From: UBA6265 sp964526965
Lineage (GTDB): Bacteria; Chloroflexota; Chloroflexia; Thermomicrobiales; UBA6265
Length of the DNA stretch: 64,000 nucleotides
Direction: 5' to 3'
NCBI GenBank assembly: GCA_964526965.1
Contig: CAZGML010000006.1
Coordinates: forward strand, 41,675 to 105,674
The stretch's first letter is position 1, and every line of letters starts with the position of its first letter. Both the position numbers and the translations under genes were made by a program. Below are positions 8,161-16,632 of this stretch, piece by piece. The notes under the pieces were generated by a model. That model was not told the DNA's origin. It worked only from the letters and a program-made list of their open reading frames with translations, and made no database searches.

Positions 8161-9316
8161 TAACCACCCCCAGTATCGCGAACATCAGCGAGAGCGAGAT
8201 CCCGGCCAGCCACCCGAGCACGATTCCGCCAAGGCTGATATAGACCGTCACCACACCGCTCACGAGGCTAAGCGTGGTAGCGCGCGAACCCTCTGCGATG
8301 TGCTCGTTGTAAAGACCGGAGAAGAGCGGAATGGCAACCTGCACCACGCCCCACTGCACCACAAACAGCACCACCGCCAGCACCGGATTCGTCACAATAG
8401 CCATTAACAGGTAGAGGACTCCCGGCACCCCGGTGGCCACGAGCATCGCCTTGCGATCTCCCAGCCAGCCGGAGAGCCTCCACGCGTGAATTTGGGTGAA
8501 GAATGCGACTCCCGACCCCAGTGCCAAACCGAGTCCGAGCCAAACAGCCGGCACCTCGCTGACGAGGAAGTATTCCTGGTAGAAGATCAGCAGGTGCGGC
8601 ATAAACGCGTTGGTGGCGATGTTCAGCACCATCAGGCGTTGAAGTGGCCGGCTGTGTCGCATCGTGTGCCAGCCGGATCTCAGCAGGTCGAGGCTGCGCA
8701 ACCGCTCTGCTACGACTTCCCGCGCTGGTTCGCGAATGAAGAGGGCGAGCATTGCTGCGAAACCAACAAAAATGACATCGAGTTTGAGCGTGAAGCGCAT
8801 GTTCTCGAACGTCAGCTCGCGTGTAAGTAGGCCACCGACGGTAAACGCCACCAGCGATGCGGCCTGCATTGCTCCGCCGAGGAGGCCTTTGGCCTTCTGC
8901 ATGCCAAGCGTACGATCCTTCTTCGGAAGCGATTCATAAAGCAGGGCATCTACGGAGCCACTTGCGAAGGCAGCACCCGTGCCGGCTACGAACTGCCCGA
9001 AGAGGAACTCCGGATACGTATCGGCGAGGAGCGTGACAAGCTCACCGAGCGCAGCCATCGCCATGCTGATCTGGTAGCTGCGGCGGTGCCCAAGCCGATC
9101 CGCCAGTACGCCGGTGGGTATTTCCATCGCCAGCATGCTCACCATCAACATGGTTTGCATACCTGCGATCTGGGCGAGGTTGAGTCCTTTCGCCTGCAGG
9201 TAGGGCGTCATCACGGGCACGAAGAAATAGAGTTGCCCGAAGAATGCAACAAGCGCCACCATTTTGGGCGTGGAGAGCGACCCGAGCCGGGTCAACCAGG
9301 AGTATGGAGAAAACAT
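8108..9316 (-). CDS. MFS transporter, 12-TM
   Basis: 402 residues, about twelve hydrophobic helices, with the motif-A-like loop GVLADRLGHRRSYQ after helix 2. It resembles the MFS group that includes macrolide or unknown-solute exporters; the substrate is not predictable. A GTG 15 bp further upstream (9331) also opens the frame, but the ATG at 9316 has GAGG five bases before it and is preferred. Its 3' end overlaps the end of the convergent DHA2 gene by 53 bp, an unusually long tail-to-tail coding overlap. Confidence 0.85.
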   Translation of the reverse strand: MFSPYSWLTRLGSLSTPKMVALVAFFGQLYFFVPVMTPYLQAKGLNLAQIAGMQTMLMVSMLAMEIPTGVLADRLGHRRSYQISMAMAALGELVTLLADTYPEFLFGQFVAGTGAAFASGSVDALLYESLPKKDRTLGMQKAKGLLGGAMQAASLVAFTVGGLLTRELTFENMRFTLKLDVIFVGFAAMLALFIREPAREVVAERLRSLDLLRSGWHTMRHSRPLQRLMVLNIATNAFMPHLLIFYQEYFLVSEVPAVWLGLGLALGSGVAFFTQIHAWRLSGWLGDRKAMLVATGVPGVLYLLMAIVTNPVLAVVLFVVQWGVVQVAIPLFSGLYNEHIAEGSRATTLSLVSGVVTVYISLGGIVLGWLAGISLSLMFAILGVVIIAGALLIRPLPTRQAV

Positions 9317-9490
9317 GAAGACCTCAGACACAAGCCGACGTGCATCGGCTCAGACACCAGGAATCATCGCGGTGAAACCGCAATGGAAAGTGGGGTTATC
9401 TGTCCGTGTCTCCCATGAAGGCCCTCATGCGTGAAACGTCTACATACGTAACGTGATTGTACCAGCAGCCCATCCCATTGGGGGGTGGGT

Positions 9491-11551
9491 CTACTCCACG
9501 AATTTGAACCCGCGCAGGGTCTGTGCGTTGAGCGCGACCACAATGGTGCTCAGGCTCATAAGGATGGCCGCCAGCGCCGGAGGCATGTTGATTCCCCACG
9601 GGGCGAGAACACCGGCAGCGAGGGGAATTGCCAGAATATTGTACCCGCCCGCCCAGGCGAGGTTCTGCAACATCTTGCGATACATCGCCTTGCTCAACCG
9701 ACGTGTCGCAGGCACGGTGCGTGGATCATCGGAGGCGAGGATGATTCCGGCTGATTGAATCGCCACATCGGTTCCGGCCCCGATCGCCAAACCGACATCG
9801 GCCATCGCGAGCGCGGGTGCATCGTTCACACCGTCGCCCACCATCGCAACCACTTCACCATCCTCCTGTCGACCCTTCACGACATTCTGCTTGTGCTCCG
9901 GCAAGACTTCCGCCTGGACGACGTCGATGCCAATCTCGCCAGCCACAGTGTTGGCGACAGCGCTGGCATCACCGGTCATCATCTCGTTGGTAACACCCTC
10001 GCTGGAGAGCTCGGCAATGGCTTCTGCGGATTCGGGGCGAACCGCATCGGCCAGGGCGATTGCTCCCTGAACCTCATTCTCCTTCAGTACATAGAGCAGC
10101 GCTGACCCCTGGTTGCGCCAGTCGGTCTGCCACGTTTCAACCTCAGCTGGCAGGCTTGCATCGGATTCTTCCAGCACCCTGCTGCCGCCGATCGTCCATT
10201 TCGCGCCATTAACCGTTGCACTCACTCCACGGCCAGCTTTCGCGACGAAATCTTCAGCACCGGGGATCGACAGTGAGCGCTCCTCGGCTGCAGTCCAGAT
10301 CGCTTCTGCCAGGGGGTGCTCGGAATCGCGTTCGACAGCTGCAGCCACTGCCAGCAATGTATCCTCATCGCCATCCAGGCTCGCGAGTTCCTGTACCTCG
10401 TGCGAGCCCTGCGTGAGGGTGCCGGTTTTGTCCCACAGCACTGTTGATACCTCACGCATGCGCTCCAACTGCAAGCGATCGCGAATCAAAACACCGTGCT
10501 TTGCACCGATTTCGGTCGTAATCGCTATCACCAGCGGAATCGCCAACCCCAGCGCGTGCGGACAGGCAATGACTAGCAGCGTCACCGTGCGCACAATCGC
10601 GCTATCCAGGTCTCCCACAACGAGCCACCATACCAGGAACGTGATAATCGCCGCCCCGGCGGAGATGTAAAAGAGCAGCGCCGCGAACCTGTCGGCCAGC
10701 GCCTGTGTGCGGGATCGGCTCTGCTGCGCTTCGGCGACCATCCGCTGGATTCCGGCCAGCACCGTGTCATCGCCGCGAGCATCCACCCGCACGCGGATGG
10801 ATGATCCACCCACCACAGAACCAGCGATTGCCCGGTCACCTTCCATGCGTTCCACAGGCGTGGATTCGCCGGTAATCATCGATTCATTGAGTTCGGCACT
10901 GCCCGAATCGATCACACCGTCCGCCGGCACGCTTCCGCCGGGGCGGACCAGAACGATATCGTCCAATTGCAGTTCGGATACGGGCACCATCTCCGTGGTG
11001 TTGTCAGTGACACGCTCCGCTTCATCCGGAACCAGGTCTGCCAGCGCCTGCAGTGCATTCTGGCTTTCGCCCAACGCACGCATCTCGAACCAATGCCCAA
11101 GCAGCATGACGGTGACGAGCAGGGCGAGCTCCCACCAGAAATCGAGGCCGAGCCAACCGAGCGTCGTTGCCCAACTGGCAACGAACGCAACCGTGATCGC
11201 GAGGCTGATAAGCGTCATCATGCCCGGTTGTCGCGATTTCAGTTCGGAGACCGCACCCTCGATAAAAACACGACCGCCATACACGAAGATGACCGTCCCG
11301 AGAACAGGTGCTACCCAATCGGCGCCGGGGAAGGAGGGCAGGGAGTAGTTGAACCAGTCCTGCACCATGGGTGAGAAGAGCACAACCGGGATTGTAAGGA
11401 TGAGCGACACCCAAAAGAGTTGACGGAACTCCGCGGCATGATCCCCGTGACCGCCATGGCCGTGATGATCGTGCCCATGGTGGGCATGTGCTCCACTTCC
11501 AGGATGATCCTCGTGGGCGTCATGTTCGTGATGATGGTGGTCGTCGGACAA
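9491..11551 (-). CDS. copB: CopB-type copper-translocating P1B ATPase
   Basis: 686 residues. The first 38 residues are a His-rich metal tail (about sixteen His, MSDDHHHHEHDAHEDH onward) instead of a CxxC heavy-metal domain. The intramembrane metal motif is CPH (330-332, ACPHALGLAIP), the hallmark of the P1B-3 subgroup exporting Cu(II)/Cu(I) or Ag(I). TGES is at 228-231, the phosphorylated Asp374 lies in DKTGTLT, and MVGDGVNDAPAL is the hinge motif. The start is TTG behind GGGAGAG. It probably detoxifies copper. No metalloregulator is adjacent. Confidence 0.95.
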   Translation of the reverse strand: MSDDHHHHEHDAHEDHPGSGAHAHHGHDHHGHGGHGDHAAEFRQLFWVSLILTIPVVLFSPMVQDWFNYSLPSFPGADWVAPVLGTVIFVYGGRVFIEGAVSELKSRQPGMMTLISLAITVAFVASWATTLGWLGLDFWWELALLVTVMLLGHWFEMRALGESQNALQALADLVPDEAERVTDNTTEMVPVSELQLDDIVLVRPGGSVPADGVIDSGSAELNESMITGESTPVERMEGDRAIAGSVVGGSSIRVRVDARGDDTVLAGIQRMVAEAQQSRSRTQALADRFAALLFYISAGAAIITFLVWWLVVGDLDSAIVRTVTLLVIACPHALGLAIPLVIAITTEIGAKHGVLIRDRLQLERMREVSTVLWDKTGTLTQGSHEVQELASLDGDEDTLLAVAAAVERDSEHPLAEAIWTAAEERSLSIPGAEDFVAKAGRGVSATVNGAKWTIGGSRVLEESDASLPAEVETWQTDWRNQGSALLYVLKENEVQGAIALADAVRPESAEAIAELSSEGVTNEMMTGDASAVANTVAGEIGIDVVQAEVLPEHKQNVVKGRQEDGEVVAMVGDGVNDAPALAMADVGLAIGAGTDVAIQSAGIILASDDPRTVPATRRLSKAMYRKMLQNLAWAGGYNILAIPLAAGVLAPWGINMPPALAAILMSLSTIVVALNAQTLRGFKFVE

Positions 11552-11620
11552 TTATCTCTCCCTCGTCGTAACTCCAGGGGCCATCTCCCTGTCTGTACAG
11601 CATAGTCTGGGCCAGAGCAC

Positions 11621-11653
11621 AAAAAAGAGGCCATGGTTCAAAACCATGGCCTC
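11621..11653 (-). terminator. Rho-independent terminator
   Basis: Perfect 12-bp stem GAGGCCATGGTT / AACCATGGCCTC (11627-11638, 11642-11653) with a CAA loop, followed on the minus strand by six T (11626-11621). It ends the transcript of the small gene at 11675-12052, 21 bp after its stop. Confidence 0.9.
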
Positions 11654-11674
11654 ACTCCGGAGGGATCTGGGAAT

Positions 11675-12052
11675 CTATACGTCGTCTGCGCGGAATCCGC
11701 GTGGCCCCTTCGCCGCACTCTCCCGTGCTTCGGAGCTCACGAACACCAGCGCACCGATGTCGTTGCCTTCCCAGTGGATGATCGTCTCGTGCTCGGGGTC
11801 ATTCAGGGCGGATTCCAACTCGGCGTCGGCGTCTACATCCTCAGATGATGCCACCACATATACCGCTGCCGGCACACGATACGCGCGGCCAAGTACGGCC
11901 CCGGAGTCATCCCGGATCAGCTCACCATCAAGTGGATCGCTCGTTTGCTCCACGTATTGAACTTCACCATCTTCGTCTTCCACCTCTTCGGGGCGGAAGA
12001 TTTCATCCTTAACCTTGTTGGCGATATACATGCCGATTGAACGCTGCATCAT
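11675..12052 (-). CDS. Conserved-looking acidic hypothetical protein
   Basis: 125 residues, strongly acidic, no signal peptide or membrane span. I do not recognise a family. A hydrophobic core (AVYVVASS and IGALVFVSSEA) suggests a small alpha/beta fold. AGGAG lies nine bases before the ATG, and a strong terminator follows the stop, so this is a real single-gene unit. Confidence 0.65.
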   Translation of the reverse strand: MMQRSIGMYIANKVKDEIFRPEEVEDEDGEVQYVEQTSDPLDGELIRDDSGAVLGRAYRVPAAVYVVASSEDVDADAELESALNDPEHETIIHWEGNDIGALVFVSSEARESAAKGPRGFRADDV

Positions 12053-12096
12053 GGCTGGCTGCTCCTGAAAGAAAGACCGTTTTGGTTTTCTTTATT

Positions 12097-12846
12097 TTAC
12101 CCGATATGCATGTATCGAAATGCTTCCGAGTATTCGCCGGCATCTGCCGGGTGATTCGGGTTCAGGCCGGAATTCCCTTTGGCCCACTCGCGGACGAATT
12201 CGAGATCGGCGTCAGCACCAACCTGGGTAACGTGCTTGCGTAGCGCCTCGATTTTGGTGTCAATGTGGTCGCTGATATCGATCCATGTGTCTGCCTGCTG
12301 GGCGGCAAAGAGATAAACCGACGGTACCTCGATCGGCTCGAGTCCTTCGTCCAGCAGTTCCGGGAATGTTCGTCGGTCCCGGCAACTGGGGAAAACCGCC
12401 GCCAGGCTTGCTTCACCGGAGGCGATATGGTCCGGATGGTTGATGTAGCCATCACCGCTCAACCGCATGGTGGGATCAAAGCACATCAACGCCGTGGGGC
12501 GTACCTGACGAATCACGCGGGTGAGCTCCCGGCGGAGATCCAGGTTCGGCTCCAGGGTGGCATCGAGCCGACGCAGGAAGATGACATCTTTGACGCCGAG
12601 CACTTTGGCGGCTTCCAGCTGTTCCTGCTCGCGCAGGGCCGAGAGTTCCTCGCCGGAAATGTCCGGATCTTTCGTCCCCTTGTCGCCACTGGTAATGGAG
12701 CAATAGTAAATCTCGCTCCCGTTCGCTGCCCATTTGGCGATGGTGCCGCCAATGCCGAACTCGGCATCATCGGGATGCGCCTGTACCATCAGCACCCGTT
12801 CCGGAACCGTTGTGGCAGGATCGGGATATCGTGGTTCCTCGCTCAT
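12097..12846 (-). CDS. PIG-L/LmbE-family deacetylase
   Basis: 249 residues. The zinc motif AHPDDAEFGIGG is near residue 22 and the second zinc-ligand region NHPDHIASGEA is in the middle; both define the PIG-L family (MshB, BshB and GlcNAc-PI deacetylases). These remove acetyl from N-acetylglucosamine conjugates. The ATG at 12846 has AGAGGGA before it; longer starts up to 12912 would run into a dispersed repeat and are unlikely. The true substrate, for example a thiol precursor, is not evident from neighbours. Confidence 0.9.
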   Translation of the reverse strand: MSEEPRYPDPATTVPERVLMVQAHPDDAEFGIGGTIAKWAANGSEIYYCSITSGDKGTKDPDISGEELSALREQEQLEAAKVLGVKDVIFLRRLDATLEPNLDLRRELTRVIRQVRPTALMCFDPTMRLSGDGYINHPDHIASGEASLAAVFPSCRDRRTFPELLDEGLEPIEVPSVYLFAAQQADTWIDISDHIDTKIEALRKHVTQVGADADLEFVREWAKGNSGLNPNHPADAGEYSEAFRYMHIG

Positions 12847-12865
12847 ATGTGGTGTTCCCTCTGTC

Positions 12866-12978
12866 GTCATTCTGAGTGGCGGCGCAGCCGACATCGAAGA
12901 ATCTCGATGCAAGGCGGTGTGCTACCAGACTTTCCCCGAGATGCTTCGCCGTTCGCTACGCTCAGGACTCAGCATGAC
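12866..12978. repeat. Dispersed palindromic element with GTCATTCTGAG ends
   Basis: About 113 bp bounded by GTCATTCTGAG and CTCAGCATGAC (10 of 11 complementary) and containing the internal words GAAGAATCTCG and GCTACGCTCAGGA. It is of the intergenic repeat type with GAAGAATCTC words seen in many Chloroflexota and related genomes. It has no coding capacity and sits between the PIG-L and HAD genes. Confidence 0.6.
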
Positions 12979-12987
12979 GTAGAATCG

Positions 12988-13635
12988 CTATCCGTTCAGC
13001 ACACGCGTCAGGAGCGCAGTGTCGATTTCCTCCAGTGATTCTACAGGGTGACGGTTTGGACTGTCTTCTATCGGCTGCGCGCCCGGCGCCACGATTACCT
13101 GTGCACCGGAGGCCTCGGCACTGGCAACACCGGCCGGAGAATCCTCGATGGCGATGCAACGGGCCGGATCAACATCGAGCCGCTCGGCAGCCAGCACGTA
13201 CGGCTCCGGATCCGGCTTGGGATGGCTTACATCCCCGCCCGAAACAAGTTCCTGCAGCACGCCATCGCTCGCCTTCACAACCTGGCGCGCCACTGGCTCC
13301 CACGCCTGTGTCACGAGCGCACAGGGGATATCGGACTTTTTCATGCGCATCAGGAAATCCTGCGCACCCGGTAACCAGGGGATGCCTGCGCCAAGGCGCG
13401 TGGCAACCTCATCGACCAATGCCGAAAGTACCTCTTCGTCGCTGAGTGGAACCCCGGCTTGCTTGAGCGCGTCAATTGTCACCATCATCGACCGACCCAC
13501 CAGTGGTGCTGCATCCTCTGCGGTGAAGGGGATGCCATGCTTGTGGGCAAGGCCGAGCTTGGCATCTTCCCAGTAGGGCTCGGTGTCGACCAGGGTGCCA
13601 TCCATATCGATGAGAAGTGCCTGCGGAAGTGTCAT
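12988..13635 (-). CDS. HAD-superfamily phosphatase, beta-phosphoglucomutase-like
   Basis: 215 residues. The nucleophile motif DMDGTLVDTEP is at residues 10-20, LVTQAWEP holds motif II Thr, SHPKPDPEPYVLAAERL is motif III and CIAIEDSPAGVASAEASG is motif IV. A helical cap follows motif I, as in subclass I phosphatases acting on sugar phosphates or similar. It overlaps the upstream HAD gene by 4 bp. The pair is clearly paralogous, possibly a tandem duplication with diverged specificity. Confidence 0.9.
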   Translation of the reverse strand: MTLPQALLIDMDGTLVDTEPYWEDAKLGLAHKHGIPFTAEDAAPLVGRSMMVTIDALKQAGVPLSDEEVLSALVDEVATRLGAGIPWLPGAQDFLMRMKKSDIPCALVTQAWEPVARQVVKASDGVLQELVSGGDVSHPKPDPEPYVLAAERLDVDPARCIAIEDSPAGVASAEASGAQVIVAPGAQPIEDSPNRHPVESLEEIDTALLTRVLNG

Positions 13636-14315
13636 TCGCCTACCTCAGCAAGTTCCAGTTGCGCCCCGCTTACGATATCGCGCAGGCGATCGAGCGTGAT
13701 GTCCGAGAGGTCGACCACCCGGCTACGATTTTTGCCCGGAGGCACGGGGGCGTGTCCACGAACCACCAGTACGGGCATGCCGGCTGCTTCCGCGCTGAGC
13801 GTGCCCGGCAGCGAATCCTCAATGACGATGCAGTTCTCCGGCTCCACACCCAGCACTTCGGCGGCGTGGGCGAACGGCCACGGATCGGGCTTTGCCACAA
13901 TCATTTCATCGCCTGTGAGGATGTACTTCACCACGCCTTCGGGCAGGCCAGCAGCGGTTTTCTCCACCACCTTCCGCCAGGCGTTGCTCACAATGGCGCA
14001 GGGGATGTTCTGCTCGACGCATTCGGTGAATAGTTCCTGCACCCCGGGCATCCAGAGAATGCCTTTTTCGTCCATCAGCTGGTCAACCCGATCGACCAGC
14101 CAGTCGACGATCTCCTGCGGCTCCATGGGGACACCAGCTTCCTGGAGCAGGCGCCCGGTTTCGAGCATGGGGTTCCCGACACAGTTCAGTGCGTCTTCTT
14201 CGGTCCAGGTGACATCGAACTTCGCGGTGAGCTCCAGCTCAGCCTCAATCCAGTAGGGTTCGGTTTCAACGAGGGTTCCATCATGATCCCACAGGATCGC
14301 CTTCAGCTCGGCCAC
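13632..14315 (-). CDS. HAD-superfamily phosphatase, tandem paralogue
   Basis: 227 residues. Motif I is WDHDGTLVETEP, in which His replaces the usual Met/Leu/Phe between the two catalytic Asp; motif II IVSNAWRK, motif III VAKPDPWPFAHAAEVL and motif IV CIVIEDSLPGTLSAEAAG. Same cap layout as the next gene. A good AAAGGAGTATAT precedes the ATG, and the stop overlaps the next start, so the two are made together. Substrates unknown. Confidence 0.9.
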   Translation of the reverse strand: MAELKAILWDHDGTLVETEPYWIEAELELTAKFDVTWTEEDALNCVGNPMLETGRLLQEAGVPMEPQEIVDWLVDRVDQLMDEKGILWMPGVQELFTECVEQNIPCAIVSNAWRKVVEKTAAGLPEGVVKYILTGDEMIVAKPDPWPFAHAAEVLGVEPENCIVIEDSLPGTLSAEAAGMPVLVVRGHAPVPPGKNRSRVVDLSDITLDRLRDIVSGAQLELAEVGE

Positions 14316-14452
14316 ATATACTCCTTTTATCAGCTTTGCCTTGCATCACCGATGATGCAGGCATACCAACCTCTATTCTAGGCCAGTTAGGATTTCCACC
14401 CACGAATAATCAGGTGCTACGCAGTGCACACTTGTGCAGAACGGAGGTGATA

Positions 14453-15295
14453 ATGGGAACACACGTACTTACCGGCGCGAATGGGGGCATTGGCAACGCA
14501 ACGCACAGGGAACTTGAGAAGCGCGACCATACCGTTATTCCCCTCACGCGTTCAGATGCCGATCTTTCATTGATGCACGAGGTGAATCGCCTCGCCGATG
14601 AACTGATATCCCGGCACGATTCGCTCGATGGACTGGTGCTCAACGCTGGCCTGGCCACTCCTGTCTCCGAACTCACCAGCGAAGGGTTTGAAACCACCTT
14701 TGCCGTCAATCACCTTGGCGCGTTTCTGCTCGCACACCGGTTGTTGCCGTTGCTGGAGAGTGGGGAAAAGGGGAGAATCGTTCTCACCGGATCGTCGGAT
14801 CACATGTCGGTGAGGGAGACGAGTGTTGCGAACATCGCCACACGTACCGACCTGAGCTACACCCAGGCCTACGCACACAGTAAGGCTGTGGCCATGGCTG
14901 CGATGTTGGAGATGGCGCAGCGCCTGGTTCCGGATGATTACGATGAGGGTGCGGATCCAGCGGATCAGCCATCCTTCGTACGCGTTAATGTCGCTGATCC
15001 GGGCTGGACCCGTACCGGCCTCACCCGCAACGCGCCGCTGCCGATTCGTGTGTTGGTAATCGCCGGGCGACCGCTACAGAATCGGCCGAAGCACTCTGCC
15101 CGGGTTCTGGCCGACCTTGCCAGCGAGACCGATGATTTTGGCCGCTATATCGGCCTCAAGGGACGGATGACCACCAGCGTGCTGCTCCGCGATAACGCCT
15201 TCCGCAGCGCTGCGTACGACGAATCCGTGCACCTGTTGGTGGATGGCGGTTTTGCCCAGGAGTCCGATTTCCTCACCGCCCGGATACATTCGTAG
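14453..15295 (+). CDS. Short-chain dehydrogenase/reductase
   Basis: 280 residues. Cofactor motif TGANGGIG at residues 5-12, LNAGLA (NNAG equivalent) near 63, Ser of VLTGSSDHMS and the Y-x-x-x-K pair in YAHSKAVAMAA. It resembles the retinol-dehydrogenase/ oxidoreductase group of extended SDRs that prefer NADP. A near-perfect GGAGGTGAT ribosome site fixes the start at 14453 rather than an ATG further upstream. Monocistronic, divergent from the HAD pair. Confidence 0.88.
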   Translation: MGTHVLTGANGGIGNATHRELEKRDHTVIPLTRSDADLSLMHEVNRLADELISRHDSLDGLVLNAGLATPVSELTSEGFETTFAVNHLGAFLLAHRLLPLLESGEKGRIVLTGSSDHMSVRETSVANIATRTDLSYTQAYAHSKAVAMAAMLEMAQRLVPDDYDEGADPADQPSFVRVNVADPGWTRTGLTRNAPLPIRVLVIAGRPLQNRPKHSARVLADLASETDDFGRYIGLKGRMTTSVLLRDNAFRSAAYDESVHLLVDGGFAQESDFLTARIHS

Positions 15296-15345
15296 ACCCT
15301 CATTCAGGGCTGGAGTTCGTGCATGCTCGCACCGCCCGATTCTTG

Positions 15346-15379
15346 AAAAACGCCAATCCCGGGCACGAGGCCCGGGATT
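15346..15379 (-). terminator. Terminator between convergent SDR and msrB
   Basis: Stem AATCCCGGGC / GCCCGGGATT (15355-15364, 15370-15379) with ACGAG loop; on the minus strand it is followed by GGCG and TTTTT (15350-15346). It terminates msrA-msrB and, being symmetrical and followed on the plus strand by GCGTTTATT, may also stop the SDR transcript. Confidence 0.8.
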
Positions 15380-15398
15380 GCGTTTATTCGAACTGCAA

Positions 15399-15809
15399 CT
15401 ACTTCTTCTCGAAGTCCATTGCGATTGAGTTCATGCAATAACGAGCGCCATTGAATTCTGCCGGACCGTCCGGGAAGACGTGTCCCAGATGGCTGTCGCA
15501 GCGGGCGCAGCGAACTTCGGTGCGAACCATACCGTGGGATCGATCCTCGACATAGGTCACAGCATCCGGAAGGGCCTCGCCAAAGCTCGGCCAGCCGCAG
15601 TTATGCTCGAACTTGGTAGAGCTATCGAACAACTGGTTACCACATGCGGCGCAGCGGTATGTACCTTCGTCCCACACGGCGTTGTACTCGCCGGTGAACG
15701 GGCGCTCGGTACCGGCCTGGCGCAGCACCTGGTACTGTTCTGGCCCCAGAATTTCTCGCCACTCTTCTTCGCTCTGTGGCAGTTCTCTCAGTTTGCTATC
15801 GGTGTTCAT
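15399..15809 (-). CDS. msrB: Peptide methionine (R)-S-oxide reductase
   Basis: 136 residues. Zinc-binding CxxC pairs CAAC and CARC, WPSFGEAL, and the catalytic cysteine in GARYCMNSIAMDF (the family usually has RYCINSAAL). It reduces the R-epimer of oxidised methionine, complementing MsrA. AGGAGGAAATTA before the ATG is a strong ribosome site; the TAA of msrA and this ATG share one base, so the two are coupled. Confidence 0.95.
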   Translation of the reverse strand: MNTDSKLRELPQSEEEWREILGPEQYQVLRQAGTERPFTGEYNAVWDEGTYRCAACGNQLFDSSTKFEHNCGWPSFGEALPDAVTYVEDRSHGMVRTEVRCARCDSHLGHVFPDGPAEFNGARYCMNSIAMDFEKK

Positions 15810-16516
15810 TAATTTCCTCCTGAATCCGGCAGTTCCAGCTCCTCGGTGAGGGTCACTGCGTCTTGCCGACTTGTTGCACATGTGATGCCAGTACCCTGGA
15901 TACCGCAGTAGCCATTCGGCACCTTGTGCAGGTATTGCTGGTGATATTCCTCGGCGTAGTAAAAGTCCGCCGCCTCGGTGATTTCCGTTGTCATCTCCGG
16001 GTAGCCGGCGTTCTTGAGGAGACGGTTGTAGTTGGCTGCCATTTCCTCGGCAATCAACTTTTGCTCCTCGTTGTGATAGTAGATAGCACTACGGTATTGC
16101 GTACCGATATCGCCGCCCTGGCGCATGCCCTGCGTGGGATCGTGGCTCTCGAAGAATGCCTTCACCAACTGGGCGTAGGTAACCTTGTTCGGATCGTAGA
16201 TGACTTCAACCACCTCGGCGTGCCCGGTATTGCCGGTGCAAACCTCCTGGTAGGTGGGGTAGGGAGTGAAGCCGCCGGCGTACCCGACGAATGTGCTCCA
16301 GACGCCATCCATCTTCCAGAATATCCGCTCAGCGCCCCAGAAACACCCGAGAGCGAACGTCGCAGCCTCCGTCCCTTCCGGGAAAGGTGGCTGAATACGA
16401 TTGCCATTAACGGCGTGATACTTGGGGATTTCGAATGCGTAGGTCTCCCGGCCCGGGAGAGCGGTTTCGGCTGTTGGCATGTTTGGTGATCGACCGAATA
16501 GTTTGTCCAAAACCAT
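15809..16516 (-). CDS. msrA: Peptide methionine (S)-S-oxide reductase
   Basis: 235 residues. The catalytic motif GCFWGAER is near residue 57, with GYAGG, GHAEVVEVIYDP and the DPTQG(M)RQGGDIGTQYRSAIYY block that follow in all MsrA proteins. The ATG at 16516 has GGAG eight bases upstream. The N-terminus before residue 50 is longer than the enzyme core and has no export signal. With msrB it forms a two-gene oxidative-repair operon ending in a strong terminator. Confidence 0.95.
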   Translation of the reverse strand: MVLDKLFGRSPNMPTAETALPGRETYAFEIPKYHAVNGNRIQPPFPEGTEAATFALGCFWGAERIFWKMDGVWSTFVGYAGGFTPYPTYQEVCTGNTGHAEVVEVIYDPNKVTYAQLVKAFFESHDPTQGMRQGGDIGTQYRSAIYYHNEEQKLIAEEMAANYNRLLKNAGYPEMTTEITEAADFYYAEEYHQQYLHKVPNGYCGIQGTGITCATSRQDAVTLTEELELPDSGGN

Positions 16517-16632
16517 GATGATTACTCCGTGTTGAACGTATAGGGCAGCACGTGCCCACATACTATCTTACCGAAAGTACGCAAGTGAGGCGATGTTGGC
16601 AGCGAGCCAGGGTTGGTTTGTTGTAAAGGTGG

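Noticed and set aside
12847..12912. N-terminal extension of the PIG-L deacetylase
   Set aside because: The extra codons fall in a dispersed repeat and lack a ribosome site, while ATG 12846 has AGAGGGA.
14336..14452. Earlier ATG of the SDR gene at 14336
   Set aside because: The internal ATG at 14453 has a near-perfect GGAGGTGAT site and starts right at the cofactor motif.
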